From Spirochaetota bacterium (GTDB taxonomy: Bacteria > Spirochaetota > Spirochaetia > Treponematales > Rectinemataceae): DNA of 64,000 nucleotides. Made by a program: the position numbers and the translations under genes. The notes beneath the pieces are model-generated. The model did not search any database and had not been told where the DNA came from. It saw only the letters and a program-made list of their open reading frames with translations. How positions within the stretch are numbered: the stretch's first letter is position 1; each line of letters starts with the position of its first letter. The stretch is taken from assembly GCA_029265255.1 (NCBI GenBank), contig JAJUJQ010000001.1, forward strand, positions 248,001 through 312,000, given 5' to 3'. Shown piece after piece: positions 27,139-34,594 of the stretch.

Positions 27139-28080
27139 TTATTTCAGGATGCCCTTTTCCTTATAGAATTTCTCGGCACCGGGGTGCAGGGGAATCGACA
27201 TTCCCTCGAGGGCGGTTTCCACCTTAACGTTCTTGCCCTGTGCATGGGCAGCGATGAGCCTGTCGGTGTTGGCAAACATGGTGGTCAGCATTTCATACAC
27301 CAGGTCCGCTGGCAGCTTGCTGCTGACCGCGAGCATGGATTTTACTGCAACGGTCGGCACAGTCTGAGCCTGGCCCTGGTATGTCCCTGCCGGGATAGAG
27401 GTAACCGCATAGAACGGATACTTGGCGATCAGCCTGTCAGCAGTGGCTTTGTCGACCGGCACCATGACGGTTTTCTTGGAAACCGAGAGGTCCTGGATAG
27501 CGGCAGTGGGGATACCAGCGGTGGTAAATGCTGCGTCGATGTTGCCGTCTTTCATGTTGTTGGCAGATTCGCCGAAGGACAGGTACTGCACCTTGATATC
27601 ATTGTAGGTTATACCTGCCGCTTCGAGGATCTGGCGGGCGTTCGCTTCGGTCCCAGAACCAGCTGCGCCGACTGAAACCTTCTTGCCTTTGAGGTCAGCG
27701 AGCGATTTGATGCCCGAAGATTCGAGCGCGACAATCTGGATGGTCTCGTTGTACAGACATGCCATGCCGCGAAGGTCCTTGTAGGCCTGGTCCTTGAGAA
27801 GCTCCGTTCCATTGAAGGAATAATTGGCGATGTCATTCTGTACGAAAATGACATCAACCTGGCCCTGCTTGAGCATGTTGATGTTCGCAATGGATGCACC
27901 AGTGGATTGGGCTGTAGCGTTCATCCTGGCTATGTTCTTGTTCCAGATGTCGGCAAGCGCGCCACCAAGCGGGAAATAGGTTCCCGCGGTGCCACCGGTC
28001 GCGATGGTGACAAATTTCTGCTGCGCAAAGGCGCTGGTGACGAGCATCAGGCACAGTGCGACTCCAAGGATTTTCCTCAT
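27139..28080 (-). CDS. TAXI-family TRAP transporter solute-binding protein
   Basis: The 313-residue protein has a signal peptide (residues 1 to about 20) and begins the mature chain with the TAXI signature FVTIATGGTAGTYFPLGG. The later NINMLKQGQVDVIFVQND and AAGSGTEANARQILEAAG segments also fit the family. It captures the substrate outside the membrane for the fused permease. It is the first gene of a three-gene operon with its own promoter and an AGGAGG ribosome site. The substrate cannot be assigned. Confidence 0.95.
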   Translation of the reverse strand: MRKILGVALCLMLVTSAFAQQKFVTIATGGTAGTYFPLGGALADIWNKNIARMNATAQSTGASIANINMLKQGQVDVIFVQNDIANYSFNGTELLKDQAYKDLRGMACLYNETIQIVALESSGIKSLADLKGKKVSVGAAGSGTEANARQILEAAGITYNDIKVQYLSFGESANNMKDGNIDAAFTTAGIPTAAIQDLSVSKKTVMVPVDKATADRLIAKYPFYAVTSIPAGTYQGQAQTVPTVAVKSMLAVSSKLPADLVYEMLTTMFANTDRLIAAHAQGKNVKVETALEGMSIPLHPGAEKFYKEKGILK

Positions 28081-28138
28081 GCTTCCTTACCTCCTGTATA
28101 AAATATTCTGTATAGATATGAAAAATATGTGTAATCAC

Positions 28139-28167
28139 ATTATACACTGGAATGGGCGAATGCGCAA
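28139..28167 (-). promoter_or_regulatory. Promoter of the TRAP operon
   Basis: On the minus strand TTGCGC (28167-28162), 17 bp, TATAAT (28144-28139), about 58 nt before the start codon. It begins directly after the T-run of the preceding terminator. Confidence 0.75.
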
Positions 28168-28169
28168 CC

Positions 28170-28208
28170 AAAAAAATGCCCCCGGAGAAGGAGGCGGTAT
28201 CCGGGGGC
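28170..28208 (-). terminator. Strong terminator upstream of the TRAP operon
   Basis: A perfect 9-bp stem, GCCCCCGGA/TCCGGGGGC (28200-28208 with 28178-28186), is followed on the minus strand by A and seven T. No long gene precedes it on this strand, so it must end a short transcript: the candidate RNA below and/or the 35-codon ORF. Confidence 0.85.
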
Positions 28209-28255
28209 CTGCGAAGGATGATGCGGATGTCTTTATCGCATGATATCCGACGCTG
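28170..28255 (-). ncRNA. Candidate small RNA of about 86 nt
   Basis: A promoter (28290-28262) and a strong terminator (28208-28170) bracket about 86 nt with no usable ORF. The RNA can form a 5' hairpin (GGAU and AUGCG pairing with CGCAU and AUCC around a small internal loop, about 28247-28215) and then the terminator stem. The promoter hexamers and spacing are identical to those of the tRNA-Glu/Gln promoter at 37054-37082. It matches no RNA family I know. Alternatively, the terminator serves only the upstream small ORF. Confidence 0.45.
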
Positions 28256-28261
28256 GAACCT

Positions 28262-28290
28262 ACCATATCACGTTCGATAAAAAAGGTCAA
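28262..28290 (-). promoter_or_regulatory. Promoter of the candidate small RNA
   Basis: TTGACC (28290-28285), 17 bp, TATGGT (28267-28262) on the minus strand. The -35 box contains the stop codon of the 35-codon ORF. Confidence 0.5.
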
Positions 28291-28394
28291 CCGATATCGA
28301 TAAAAAATAATCTAAAAAGCGCACGCGAAATCCAGTCGTTGAGGTGCTGCAGACGATGAGGGCGCTTGGCCTCTACTTTGATCTTATTCGACAT
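28287..28394 (-). CDS. Possible 35-residue cationic small protein
   Basis: An ATG at 28394 has a strong ribosome site, GGAGGT, five bases ahead, and opens a 35-codon frame. The peptide starts MSNKIKVEAKRPHRLQ and ends in a hydrophobic, basic segment (WISRALFRLFF), so it is cationic and possibly amphipathic. It could be a small membrane-associated or leader peptide. I recognise no homologue. The case rests on the ribosome site and the terminator downstream. A longer in-frame start at 28583 would collide with the divergent gene and is rejected. Confidence 0.4.
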   Translation of the reverse strand: MSNKIKVEAKRPHRLQHLNDWISRALFRLFFIDIG

Positions 28395-28427
28395 TGACAC
28401 CTCCGAGCCTTCCATGATTAACTTACA

Positions 28428-28456
28428 TTGTGAAAATAAATGATGCTGGCTATGGG
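28428..28456 (+). promoter_or_regulatory. Weak promoter candidate for the isomerase locus
   Basis: TTGTGA (28428-28433), 17 bp, TATGGG (28451-28456). The match is weak (4/6 and 3/6), but spacing and position suit the plus-strand operon. Confidence 0.3.
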
Positions 28457-28521
28457 CCGCCGAGCGTCTGCAGGCGATGTCTTGTACGAAATGCTGAACA
28501 TTGTGCTCGGAAAGGAGTCTT

Positions 28522-29841
28522 ATGATGAAAGAACGGATTCGCCTCGGTGTTGTGTGTCTCGCGCGGAACACCTTCGATTTCAAGGCTGCGGAATCACTGT
28601 GGGAAAATATCCGGCTGAAGCTCGGAACGCTGGATCAGGTAGAAATCGTAGCCCCCAAAGCCTTGATCTTCGAAATAGAGGAAGCGAAAACGGCCGCGGA
28701 GCTGCTTGCGTCAAGCCGAGTGGATGGGCTGGTCATCATTTCCGGAACATTTCACCTCGGCCATCTCGCGCTCGAGCTGGTAAAATCCGTTCATGCGCCA
28801 GTGCTGCTGTGGGGACTTCCGGAATTGCCTTACAATGGAGGAAAGATTCGTCTCAACTCAGTCTGCGGCGTGAATCTCAATGCTTCGAACCTCTATAAAG
28901 CGGGTATCAGAAATTACCGAGTCATAATTGGCCATGATATTGATACAGCATGGGTGGATGCGATAAGGGTGCTGAAAGCGCTTTCGCGGGCTCACGTGGG
29001 AATTCTTGGCTACCGCGCCCATGGATTCTTCAATTTGAGTGTTGCTGATCTTGCCCTCTACAGAGAAACAGGCATCCTTATCGACCATTACGAGCTTTCG
29101 GAAGTCTGGAATTTCCCAGCGCCGGAGGAAAAGGTCGTGGCCCGGGAGCAGCAGCTCGCCTCAATTTTCGATGTATCGGGCATTTCTGCGCAGCAATTAC
29201 GCAGGGTCGCGGAGCTCTCGGTCAAATTCGCTGGATTCCTGGATGCGCACGCTCTTGATGCGCTGGCCATCCGCTGCTGGCCGGAATTCGCTTCGCAGTT
29301 CGGGATATCTCCCTGTGCTGCCATGAGCCTTTTGCAGAGTGAAGATCGCATACTCGCGTGTGAAGGAGATGTGGAAGGTGCGCTCTCCATGTTGATGCAC
29401 CGGTCTGTCGGCGCGGAAACACCTTTTCTCTTCGACTTTTCCCAGGTCGATTTCGAACAGGATCATGCGCTTTTCTGGCACTGTGGGGTCGCGCCATGCA
29501 ATTTATGGGACGGCCGCTGTATCCGCTCGCTTGATACCTATTTTGCTGGCGGCAAGGGAGTCACGGCGGATTTTGTGCTGAAAGAGGGGGTGCTTTCGAT
29601 TCTCCGCCTCGATTCTGCAGACGGACGGTACCGGGTATTTTTACAGACAGCGCGCGCAATACCCATGGATAAGGAGCTCAAGGGAACCTACCTCAAGGCG
29701 AAATTCGAGGTTCCAGTACGCCAGGTTCTCGACAGGATTATCGAGAATGGTGTTGCTCATCATGCGTCAGTCGTATATGGTACCTATATCGAACCCTTCC
29801 GCATTGCGGCCAGAATCGCAGGCTGGGAGGTCATCGAATAG
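28522..29841 (+). CDS. L-fucose/L-arabinose isomerase-like sugar isomerase (COG2407 type)
   Basis: This 439-residue protein resembles the fucose-isomerase family: an N-terminal Rossmann-like part (RLGVVCLARNTFDF; VDGLVIISGTFHLG), a central segment with HALDALAIRCWPEF and a C-terminal part with GVAPCNLWDG. Family enzymes interconvert aldoses and ketoses at a metal site. The start is set by AAAGGAGT (28511-28518), with ATG at 28522 or the adjacent 28525. It is first in a tight three-gene set with a GH31-like protein and a DMT transporter. A sulfoquinovose isomerase role is possible by context but not proven. Confidence 0.75.
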   Translation: MMKERIRLGVVCLARNTFDFKAAESLWENIRLKLGTLDQVEIVAPKALIFEIEEAKTAAELLASSRVDGLVIISGTFHLGHLALELVKSVHAPVLLWGLPELPYNGGKIRLNSVCGVNLNASNLYKAGIRNYRVIIGHDIDTAWVDAIRVLKALSRAHVGILGYRAHGFFNLSVADLALYRETGILIDHYELSEVWNFPAPEEKVVAREQQLASIFDVSGISAQQLRRVAELSVKFAGFLDAHALDALAIRCWPEFASQFGISPCAAMSLLQSEDRILACEGDVEGALSMLMHRSVGAETPFLFDFSQVDFEQDHALFWHCGVAPCNLWDGRCIRSLDTYFAGGKGVTADFVLKEGVLSILRLDSADGRYRVFLQTARAIPMDKELKGTYLKAKFEVPVRQVLDRIIENGVAHHASVVYGTYIEPFRIAARIAGWEVIE

Positions 29842-29857
29842 ATACCGGAGCGTCTGG

Positions 29858-31060
29858 GTGATCTCTATAGAAAACTGGAAAAGCGGATTCATTATCTCCA
29901 TAGCGGGCCTGCGTCTCATCTGGCACCATGAGCGAAGAGCCGCTGTTTTCATTCGCTCCTCCAGAGGATGGAAAACCCCTGGCACTCTCCACGCACGTAT
30001 GGCATCCCCCACCTCATCTCGTTTCGTTTTCTCCTCGGGACTCGTGATGCAGGAAGAGTTCAGAGACCAGATCCTGACCCTTGCATTCTTTGATCCTGCG
30101 GGCATACATGACCGAATGCGAATCGTCTGTGGTGACATGCCAGAATCGCGCTGGGCAGGATTGGGTGCTCGCCCGCGCCATGCGGTGGGCAGACAGGTCG
30201 GGGTTGGGCCGGGAATGTGCGCGACGACGTTTTCTCAGGATGGCCGCTGGATTGATTGTGATACCCGGGATGCTTGCCGCTTTGAATTCAGAAATGGGCG
30301 GATTGTCTGTGAATCGGGGCTTCCTGCAGTATTCCGCTTCGGGTTTTCAGATAGTCCGCGAAACGCTTGCCAGCTGTGGAAGCATTCAGAATCGGAAAGA
30401 CCACAGAGGGAGAATGAAAGACGATGGGAAATCCCGGATCCATTTGGTGTCAGAGATGCCACGGGCTTTCTCGGGACAGCGTCGTTTTCAGGAGCCTCGC
30501 CCGAAGCCTTCTGTATGCTCAATACCCAGCTATCAGAAGGAGTGAGAACCAGCGCAGAGCCCTGCCTCCAGTTCAAGCTCGCGGATCTATTTCTCTGCCT
30601 TCCTGATGTCGTATTGCCTGAAGTACTGCGCCATGCGCCTGGCGATCTCATTCCCGAAAACCAGCATGGTGCTGGCCGCTTGAGAATTCGGTATACAAGG
30701 ATCCGTGCCGCGCTTACGCAATACTGGCAGTATTGCCTTGGGCTTTATGAAATAGAAGGCCTTCCTGTCATCGCTCATCCCAGCCTCCTTTACCCCGGTG
30801 TCGACGCGTTCCGCGCACGCGACGACATGCTAATGGTGGGAACCGACCTGTTTCTTGGTACTAATCTCCATACGAAGGACTATCGGGTCGTTGTCGATCT
30901 GCCTCAAGGCCAATGGATACATCTGTGGACATCGCGTTGCTATCCATCAGGACGTTGGACGGTATACGCCCCGCCGGGCACGCCGGCTTTGTTTTACCGG
31001 GCCGAAAGTGATTTTTCCTGGCTTTTTGATTCTGTCAGGCAGATGGCGGGTAGACTATGA
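29858..31060 (+). CDS. GH31-like protein related to sulfoquinovosidase, catalytic barrel largely missing
   Basis: The 400-residue product keeps both ends of a GH31 enzyme. Residues 1 to about 180 resemble the N-terminal beta-sandwich (FIISIAGLRLIW; RWAGLGARPRHAVGR). About 290-400 resemble the barrel end and C-terminal domain (EGLPVIAHPSLLYPG; DLPQGQWIHLWT; the terminal GTPALFYRAESDFSWLFDSV strongly recalls E. coli YihQ). YihQ-type enzymes are about 680 residues. The stretch with the catalytic Asp residues is absent, although the frame is unbroken. It is either a decayed enzyme or a repurposed binding protein. The GTG start at 29858 has GGAG seven bases ahead. Its stop overlaps the next ATG. 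Confidence 0.65.
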   Translation: MISIENWKSGFIISIAGLRLIWHHERRAAVFIRSSRGWKTPGTLHARMASPTSSRFVFSSGLVMQEEFRDQILTLAFFDPAGIHDRMRIVCGDMPESRWAGLGARPRHAVGRQVGVGPGMCATTFSQDGRWIDCDTRDACRFEFRNGRIVCESGLPAVFRFGFSDSPRNACQLWKHSESERPQRENERRWEIPDPFGVRDATGFLGTASFSGASPEAFCMLNTQLSEGVRTSAEPCLQFKLADLFLCLPDVVLPEVLRHAPGDLIPENQHGAGRLRIRYTRIRAALTQYWQYCLGLYEIEGLPVIAHPSLLYPGVDAFRARDDMLMVGTDLFLGTNLHTKDYRVVVDLPQGQWIHLWTSRCYPSGRWTVYAPPGTPALFYRAESDFSWLFDSVRQMAGRL

Positions 31061-31857
31061 GTACCGCGAGTGCTTATTTTCTTGCGCTTTTCGGGAATTT
31101 TCTTCTTTCACTCGGATTCAGCCTGCAGAAAAAGAACGTAGCGTGGCTTTCCGCGCGGCGGCGAGGCGAGCGCCGACAGACAAGAGAGGTGGTAGGCTGG
31201 AGCTTTGGGTTTCTTCTCATGAATCTGCAGCCGATCTTCAATTATCTTGCACTCAAGGGGCTTGCTCCCAATATTGTCGCCGCTGTAAGTGGTTCGAATA
31301 TTGTCTTCACTATCATTCTTTCGCGAATTCTGCTGAGCGAGCATGTTCCACGGAGAAAAATGCTGTGGATTTTGATCCTTGCTGCCTCGCTGGCCATGGC
31401 GGGTCTCGTCGGTCAGGAATCGAGTACTGTTTTCCGCGTGGAACCTTTCTGGTTTGCCTTTTTCATTCCGACTGCCTTCGCCATGCTTGTGTTGCTGGTA
31501 ATGCGGCGAATTGGCGCGCGCAAGATAGGATTGTTTCTTGGGAGCGCAGCAGGGGCGCTTGGGGGATTCATGGTCCTTGTGCTGGAAGGTCTGCGCCTGA
31601 CACACGGATCCGATTTTTTAAGCTGGATTGCCTCGCCCTACCTTTATGTCTATATCTTCTGCGGCGTTTCATCTTTTTTAATCAAGCAGGTGGCGTTCGA
31701 AAAGGGAGATATGAACGCGGTGGCACCATCATTTTACGGACTGCTGGTGCTGTATCCTTCGATCGCAGCTTATTTTATTTCCGAAGTATCTTTGCAGCCG
31801 CTGCAGGTGCTTGCGTTCGGCGGGATCGCGCTCTCGATCATCTTCTTCGCAAAGTGA
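31057..31857 (+). CDS. DMT-superfamily (EamA-like) transporter
   Basis: This 266-residue membrane protein shows about nine or ten hydrophobic helices with a basic loop after the first (RRRGERRQTREVV). Helix 3-4 (GLAPNIVAAVSGSNIVFTIILSRILLSE) is the typical EamA segment. It overlaps the GH31-like gene by four bases, so it belongs to the sugar locus. It could import the substrate or export an end product such as a sulfonate. Direction and substrate are inference. Confidence 0.82.
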   Translation: MSTASAYFLALFGNFLLSLGFSLQKKNVAWLSARRRGERRQTREVVGWSFGFLLMNLQPIFNYLALKGLAPNIVAAVSGSNIVFTIILSRILLSEHVPRRKMLWILILAASLAMAGLVGQESSTVFRVEPFWFAFFIPTAFAMLVLLVMRRIGARKIGLFLGSAAGALGGFMVLVLEGLRLTHGSDFLSWIASPYLYVYIFCGVSSFLIKQVAFEKGDMNAVAPSFYGLLVLYPSIAAYFISEVSLQPLQVLAFGGIALSIIFFAK

Positions 31858-31893
31858 AGCGGAGAATAGACGGCTCTGTCGTTACGTGGCTTT

Positions 31894-33195
31894 TCAGCTT
31901 ACGATCGAGAAGGCCTGACTGTCGCGAGAGATCAGCACTGTAGCGTACGCCTCGATTGCCTCGCCTCTGCCGGTCGCGTCAAACCCTTCATTGGTTTTTG
32001 CCTTGAATGAAACAGCGTCTTTAGGCAGCCCCAAGCTACGGGAAAGCGAATCGATAATCCGCTCGCGGTAGGGTGCCAGCCGAGGCGATTCTAATACTAC
32101 TGTACAGTCGAGATTGACGGGTTTCCAGCCATTAGCGCTCAGAAGCTGCATGATCCGGGCAGCAAGACTCCCTGAGTCCGCGTTTTTCCATTGAGGATCA
32201 GAAGGCGGAAAATGGGTGCCGATATCACCGAGAGAAGCTGCTCCGAGCAGGGCGTCAATCACGGCATGCCAGAGCACATCCCCGTCTGAGTGTCCGTATT
32301 CGCCACGCGGACTATCGATGACGACGCCCGCGAGCAGTAGCCTTCTTCCTTCGACGAGCGCGTGGATATCCCAGCCCTGACCGACCCTCAATGGCGTATG
32401 TCCAGCTAGGTCTTCGCGATAGGTAATTTTACGATTCATCCGGTCCCCCTCGATCCAGGAAACTGGTCCGACATAGCGGCTCCAAATCATGGCGTCATCG
32501 GTCGCCTGAAAGCTATCACGGGCTGCCAACCGATGCGCTTCGAGGATTTCAAGGAAGGAGAATGACTGGGGTGTCTGAGCGGTCATGATGGAAGCACGTT
32601 GAGGATGCTCGAGAACAACGAAAGCATTGACGATTTTTGGGGTTTCTACGAGAGGCATGAGCGGGAGACAAGCGCCTGTCTTTCTTGTCTGTCCGATGAC
32701 ACGCTCAATGAGATTTTTCGTGATCCATGGGCGCGCTCCATCGTGGATGAGCACAAGATCGCTCGTACCCGCTCTATTCTCCAGCGCTTCTAGGCCATGG
32801 AGCACCGATTCCTGCCGCGTTGTCCCGCCTTCCGTGAGGATTACCTGAATTTTTGACGTTGGGGCATCAGAAAAAAGCGGAGATTCTTGCAGAAGCGCGC
32901 GGTATTGGTCCTCTGTGCCCGGGGTGCAGGTAATCACGACCGCTTCCACAAAATCGAGGAAAGGCCTCATTGCCTGCTCAAGCACGGTCAGTCCGCCGAT
33001 ACGGGCGAATTCTTTTTTATCAGCCGGCTCCAACGGGGCAGGGGTATCGGTGCCGATCTGGTGGCGCTCACCAAGCGTTCGGCTGGAAAATCTCCTACTG
33101 GTTCCCGCCGCGGTGATGAGCGCATACACCTTGCCTTGAAGCGGCAGGAGAGGAGGCTCAATCTCAAAAGGCGCGTCGCAGGATGGCTTGTTCAT
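31894..33195 (-). CDS. ispDF: Bifunctional IspD-IspF (MEP pathway)
   Basis: The 433-residue protein fuses CDP-methylerythritol synthase (IspD, about 1-265: AAGTSRRF, DKKEF, HDGARPW) and MECDP synthase (IspF, about 270-433: GWDIHAL metal site, HSDGDVLWHAVIDALLGA, SLGDIGTHFPPSD). It catalyses the third and fifth steps of isoprenoid precursor synthesis. Residues between the glycine loop and DKKEF include an unusual roughly 20-residue insertion. The start overlaps the carD stop by four bases. Confidence 0.95.
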   Translation of the reverse strand: MNKPSCDAPFEIEPPLLPLQGKVYALITAAGTSRRFSSRTLGERHQIGTDTPAPLEPADKKEFARIGGLTVLEQAMRPFLDFVEAVVITCTPGTEDQYRALLQESPLFSDAPTSKIQVILTEGGTTRQESVLHGLEALENRAGTSDLVLIHDGARPWITKNLIERVIGQTRKTGACLPLMPLVETPKIVNAFVVLEHPQRASIMTAQTPQSFSFLEILEAHRLAARDSFQATDDAMIWSRYVGPVSWIEGDRMNRKITYREDLAGHTPLRVGQGWDIHALVEGRRLLLAGVVIDSPRGEYGHSDGDVLWHAVIDALLGAASLGDIGTHFPPSDPQWKNADSGSLAARIMQLLSANGWKPVNLDCTVVLESPRLAPYRERIIDSLSRSLGLPKDAVSFKAKTNEGFDATGRGEAIEAYATVLISRDSQAFSIVS

Positions 33196-33692
33196 TTATC
33201 GAGGTTGGCTCGGATGATCTTCGCGATCTCGTCCTTTGGGCGATTCAGCGCATACGCGATTTCGTCCTGCAAAAGATTGAGGGCAGACTCATAGAGCTTT
33301 CGTTCGAGAATCGGCAGCTCTTTGATCTTCGACCGCTGATAAAGTGACCGAACCACGGCCGCGATATCCATGATAGATCCTTTCTTGAGCAGGTCGAGAT
33401 TCATCTGATACCGCAACTTCCAATCGGAAGGAATAGTCGAGGCTGCGGTCGAGATATAATCGAGCGCTTTCGCTGCTTCTTCTTCCGAAACCAGAGGTCT
33501 GATGCCGAGTGCATCGACCTTGTCGACCGGTACCATGACCGTCATGTCTGAAAATTCGAGATAGATAATATAATACAGCGTTTTCTGCCCGTTATAAGCC
33601 TTTTCCCGTATTTCCATAATCCGGCCGACACCCTGGCTCGGATACACGACTCTCTGGTCGACTGTGAACGCGATGGTCTCGTTATTCGGCAT
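33192..33692 (-). CDS. carD: CarD-family transcription regulator
   Basis: The 166-residue protein has the N-terminal RNA-polymerase interaction (Tudor-like) domain, opening VVYPSQGVGRI, and the C-terminal helical DNA-contact part ending in ILQDEIAYAL-like helices. CarD binds the RNA polymerase beta subunit and stabilises open promoter complexes, often at rRNA and stress genes. There is no Shine-Dalgarno site. The promoter -10 box ends 8 nt before the ATG at 33692, so the transcript is predicted leaderless. The in-frame ATG at 33698 would fall upstream of the expected transcript start. It is coupled to ispDF. Confidence 0.93.
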   Translation of the reverse strand: MPNNETIAFTVDQRVVYPSQGVGRIMEIREKAYNGQKTLYYIIYLEFSDMTVMVPVDKVDALGIRPLVSEEEAAKALDYISTAASTIPSDWKLRYQMNLDLLKKGSIMDIAAVVRSLYQRSKIKELPILERKLYESALNLLQDEIAYALNRPKDEIAKIIRANLDK

Positions 33693-33700
33693 GGTCATAT

Positions 33701-33729
33701 ATTTTATCAAAAAAGAGCGCAGGAGTCAA
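33701..33729 (-). promoter_or_regulatory. carD-ispDF promoter (leaderless)
   Basis: TTGACT (33729-33724), 17 bp, TAAAAT (33706-33701) on the minus strand, 8 nt from the ATG at 33692. Confidence 0.75.
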
Positions 33730-33800
33730 AACCCGGATTAATGGAAACATGTGTCGCATTCTTGAGCCGCGACCTGTGGTACGGTAAGCTCTGCGCAGAT

Positions 33801-34520
33801 ATGGCAACGTCAAACGGACAGAAAGGCACTTCCCAGGTCAAGCTGTCGGATTTTGCGTTTCCTGCCCTTCTGATGGCGCTTGTGGTGCTGGGCATTGCGC
33901 TCCGGGGCCAGCTTGTACCACTTTTGGAACAGCGGGAAACGCTTCGTGAATGGGTCCGGTCATTCGGAAGCTGGGGATGGTTGCTTTTCTTCCTGCTCCA
34001 GGTCCTTCAGGTCGTCGTATTCGTGATCCCTGGCGAGATCATTCAGCTTACAGGCGGATTCATCTTCGGGTTCTGGGGCGGCTTTTTCCTCACTACTGGC
34101 GGCATAGGGATCGGCTCGGCTATCAATTTTCTGCTAGGTCGATGGCTCGGCCCCAGGTTTCTCCGGGCGATTCTGAGGGAATCAACCTATCAGAACCTTG
34201 AGGCATGGACTCGCGACGCAAGGACCTTTGCCGGACTCATCATGCTTTTCTTCATCCCCGGTATTCCGAAGGATGTGCTCTGCTATATGGCAGGTGCAGG
34301 TGGAAGGGGCTTCGTGTCCTTTATCATCGCTTCGATGATTGCAAGGATGCCTGGTATTCTAGGATCGACGCTCGCGGGCAGCGCGACCTACAGGGGAGAC
34401 TATGGACTTGTCGCGGTCCTGGTGATCGCAACGGCGGTCGTCATTGCTGGCTCAATTCTGTTCAGAGAGCGCCTCTCTGCCCTGTTCACCCGTCTGCTGC
34501 ATCGACACAAGCAGGAGTAG
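33801..34520 (+). CDS. VTT-domain (TVP38/TMEM64, DedA-like) membrane protein
   Basis: The 239-residue protein has about five to six membrane helices and the VTT core: a re-entrant segment EIIQLTGGFIFGFWGGFFLTTGG split across residues about 75-100, and FFIPGIPKDVLCYMAG about 60 residues later. Family members are implicated in lipid flipping or scrambling and proton-coupled transport. An in-frame ATG at 33741 would add 20 residues. Neither start has a clear ribosome site. It is divergent from carD and stands alone. Confidence 0.85.
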   Translation: MATSNGQKGTSQVKLSDFAFPALLMALVVLGIALRGQLVPLLEQRETLREWVRSFGSWGWLLFFLLQVLQVVVFVIPGEIIQLTGGFIFGFWGGFFLTTGGIGIGSAINFLLGRWLGPRFLRAILRESTYQNLEAWTRDARTFAGLIMLFFIPGIPKDVLCYMAGAGGRGFVSFIIASMIARMPGILGSTLAGSATYRGDYGLVAVLVIATAVVIAGSILFRERLSALFTRLLHRHKQE

Positions 34521-34594
34521 CCTTATCCCCAGAAGTTGAGGAACCCGCAGCGCCTTACTACGCTTCCTGCCACATGAGAATCACCGCTCAGAGA

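Noticed and set aside
28287..28583. 98-codon version of the small ORF
   Set aside because: It would start inside the divergent isomerase gene without a ribosome site; only the 35-codon part has initiation signals.
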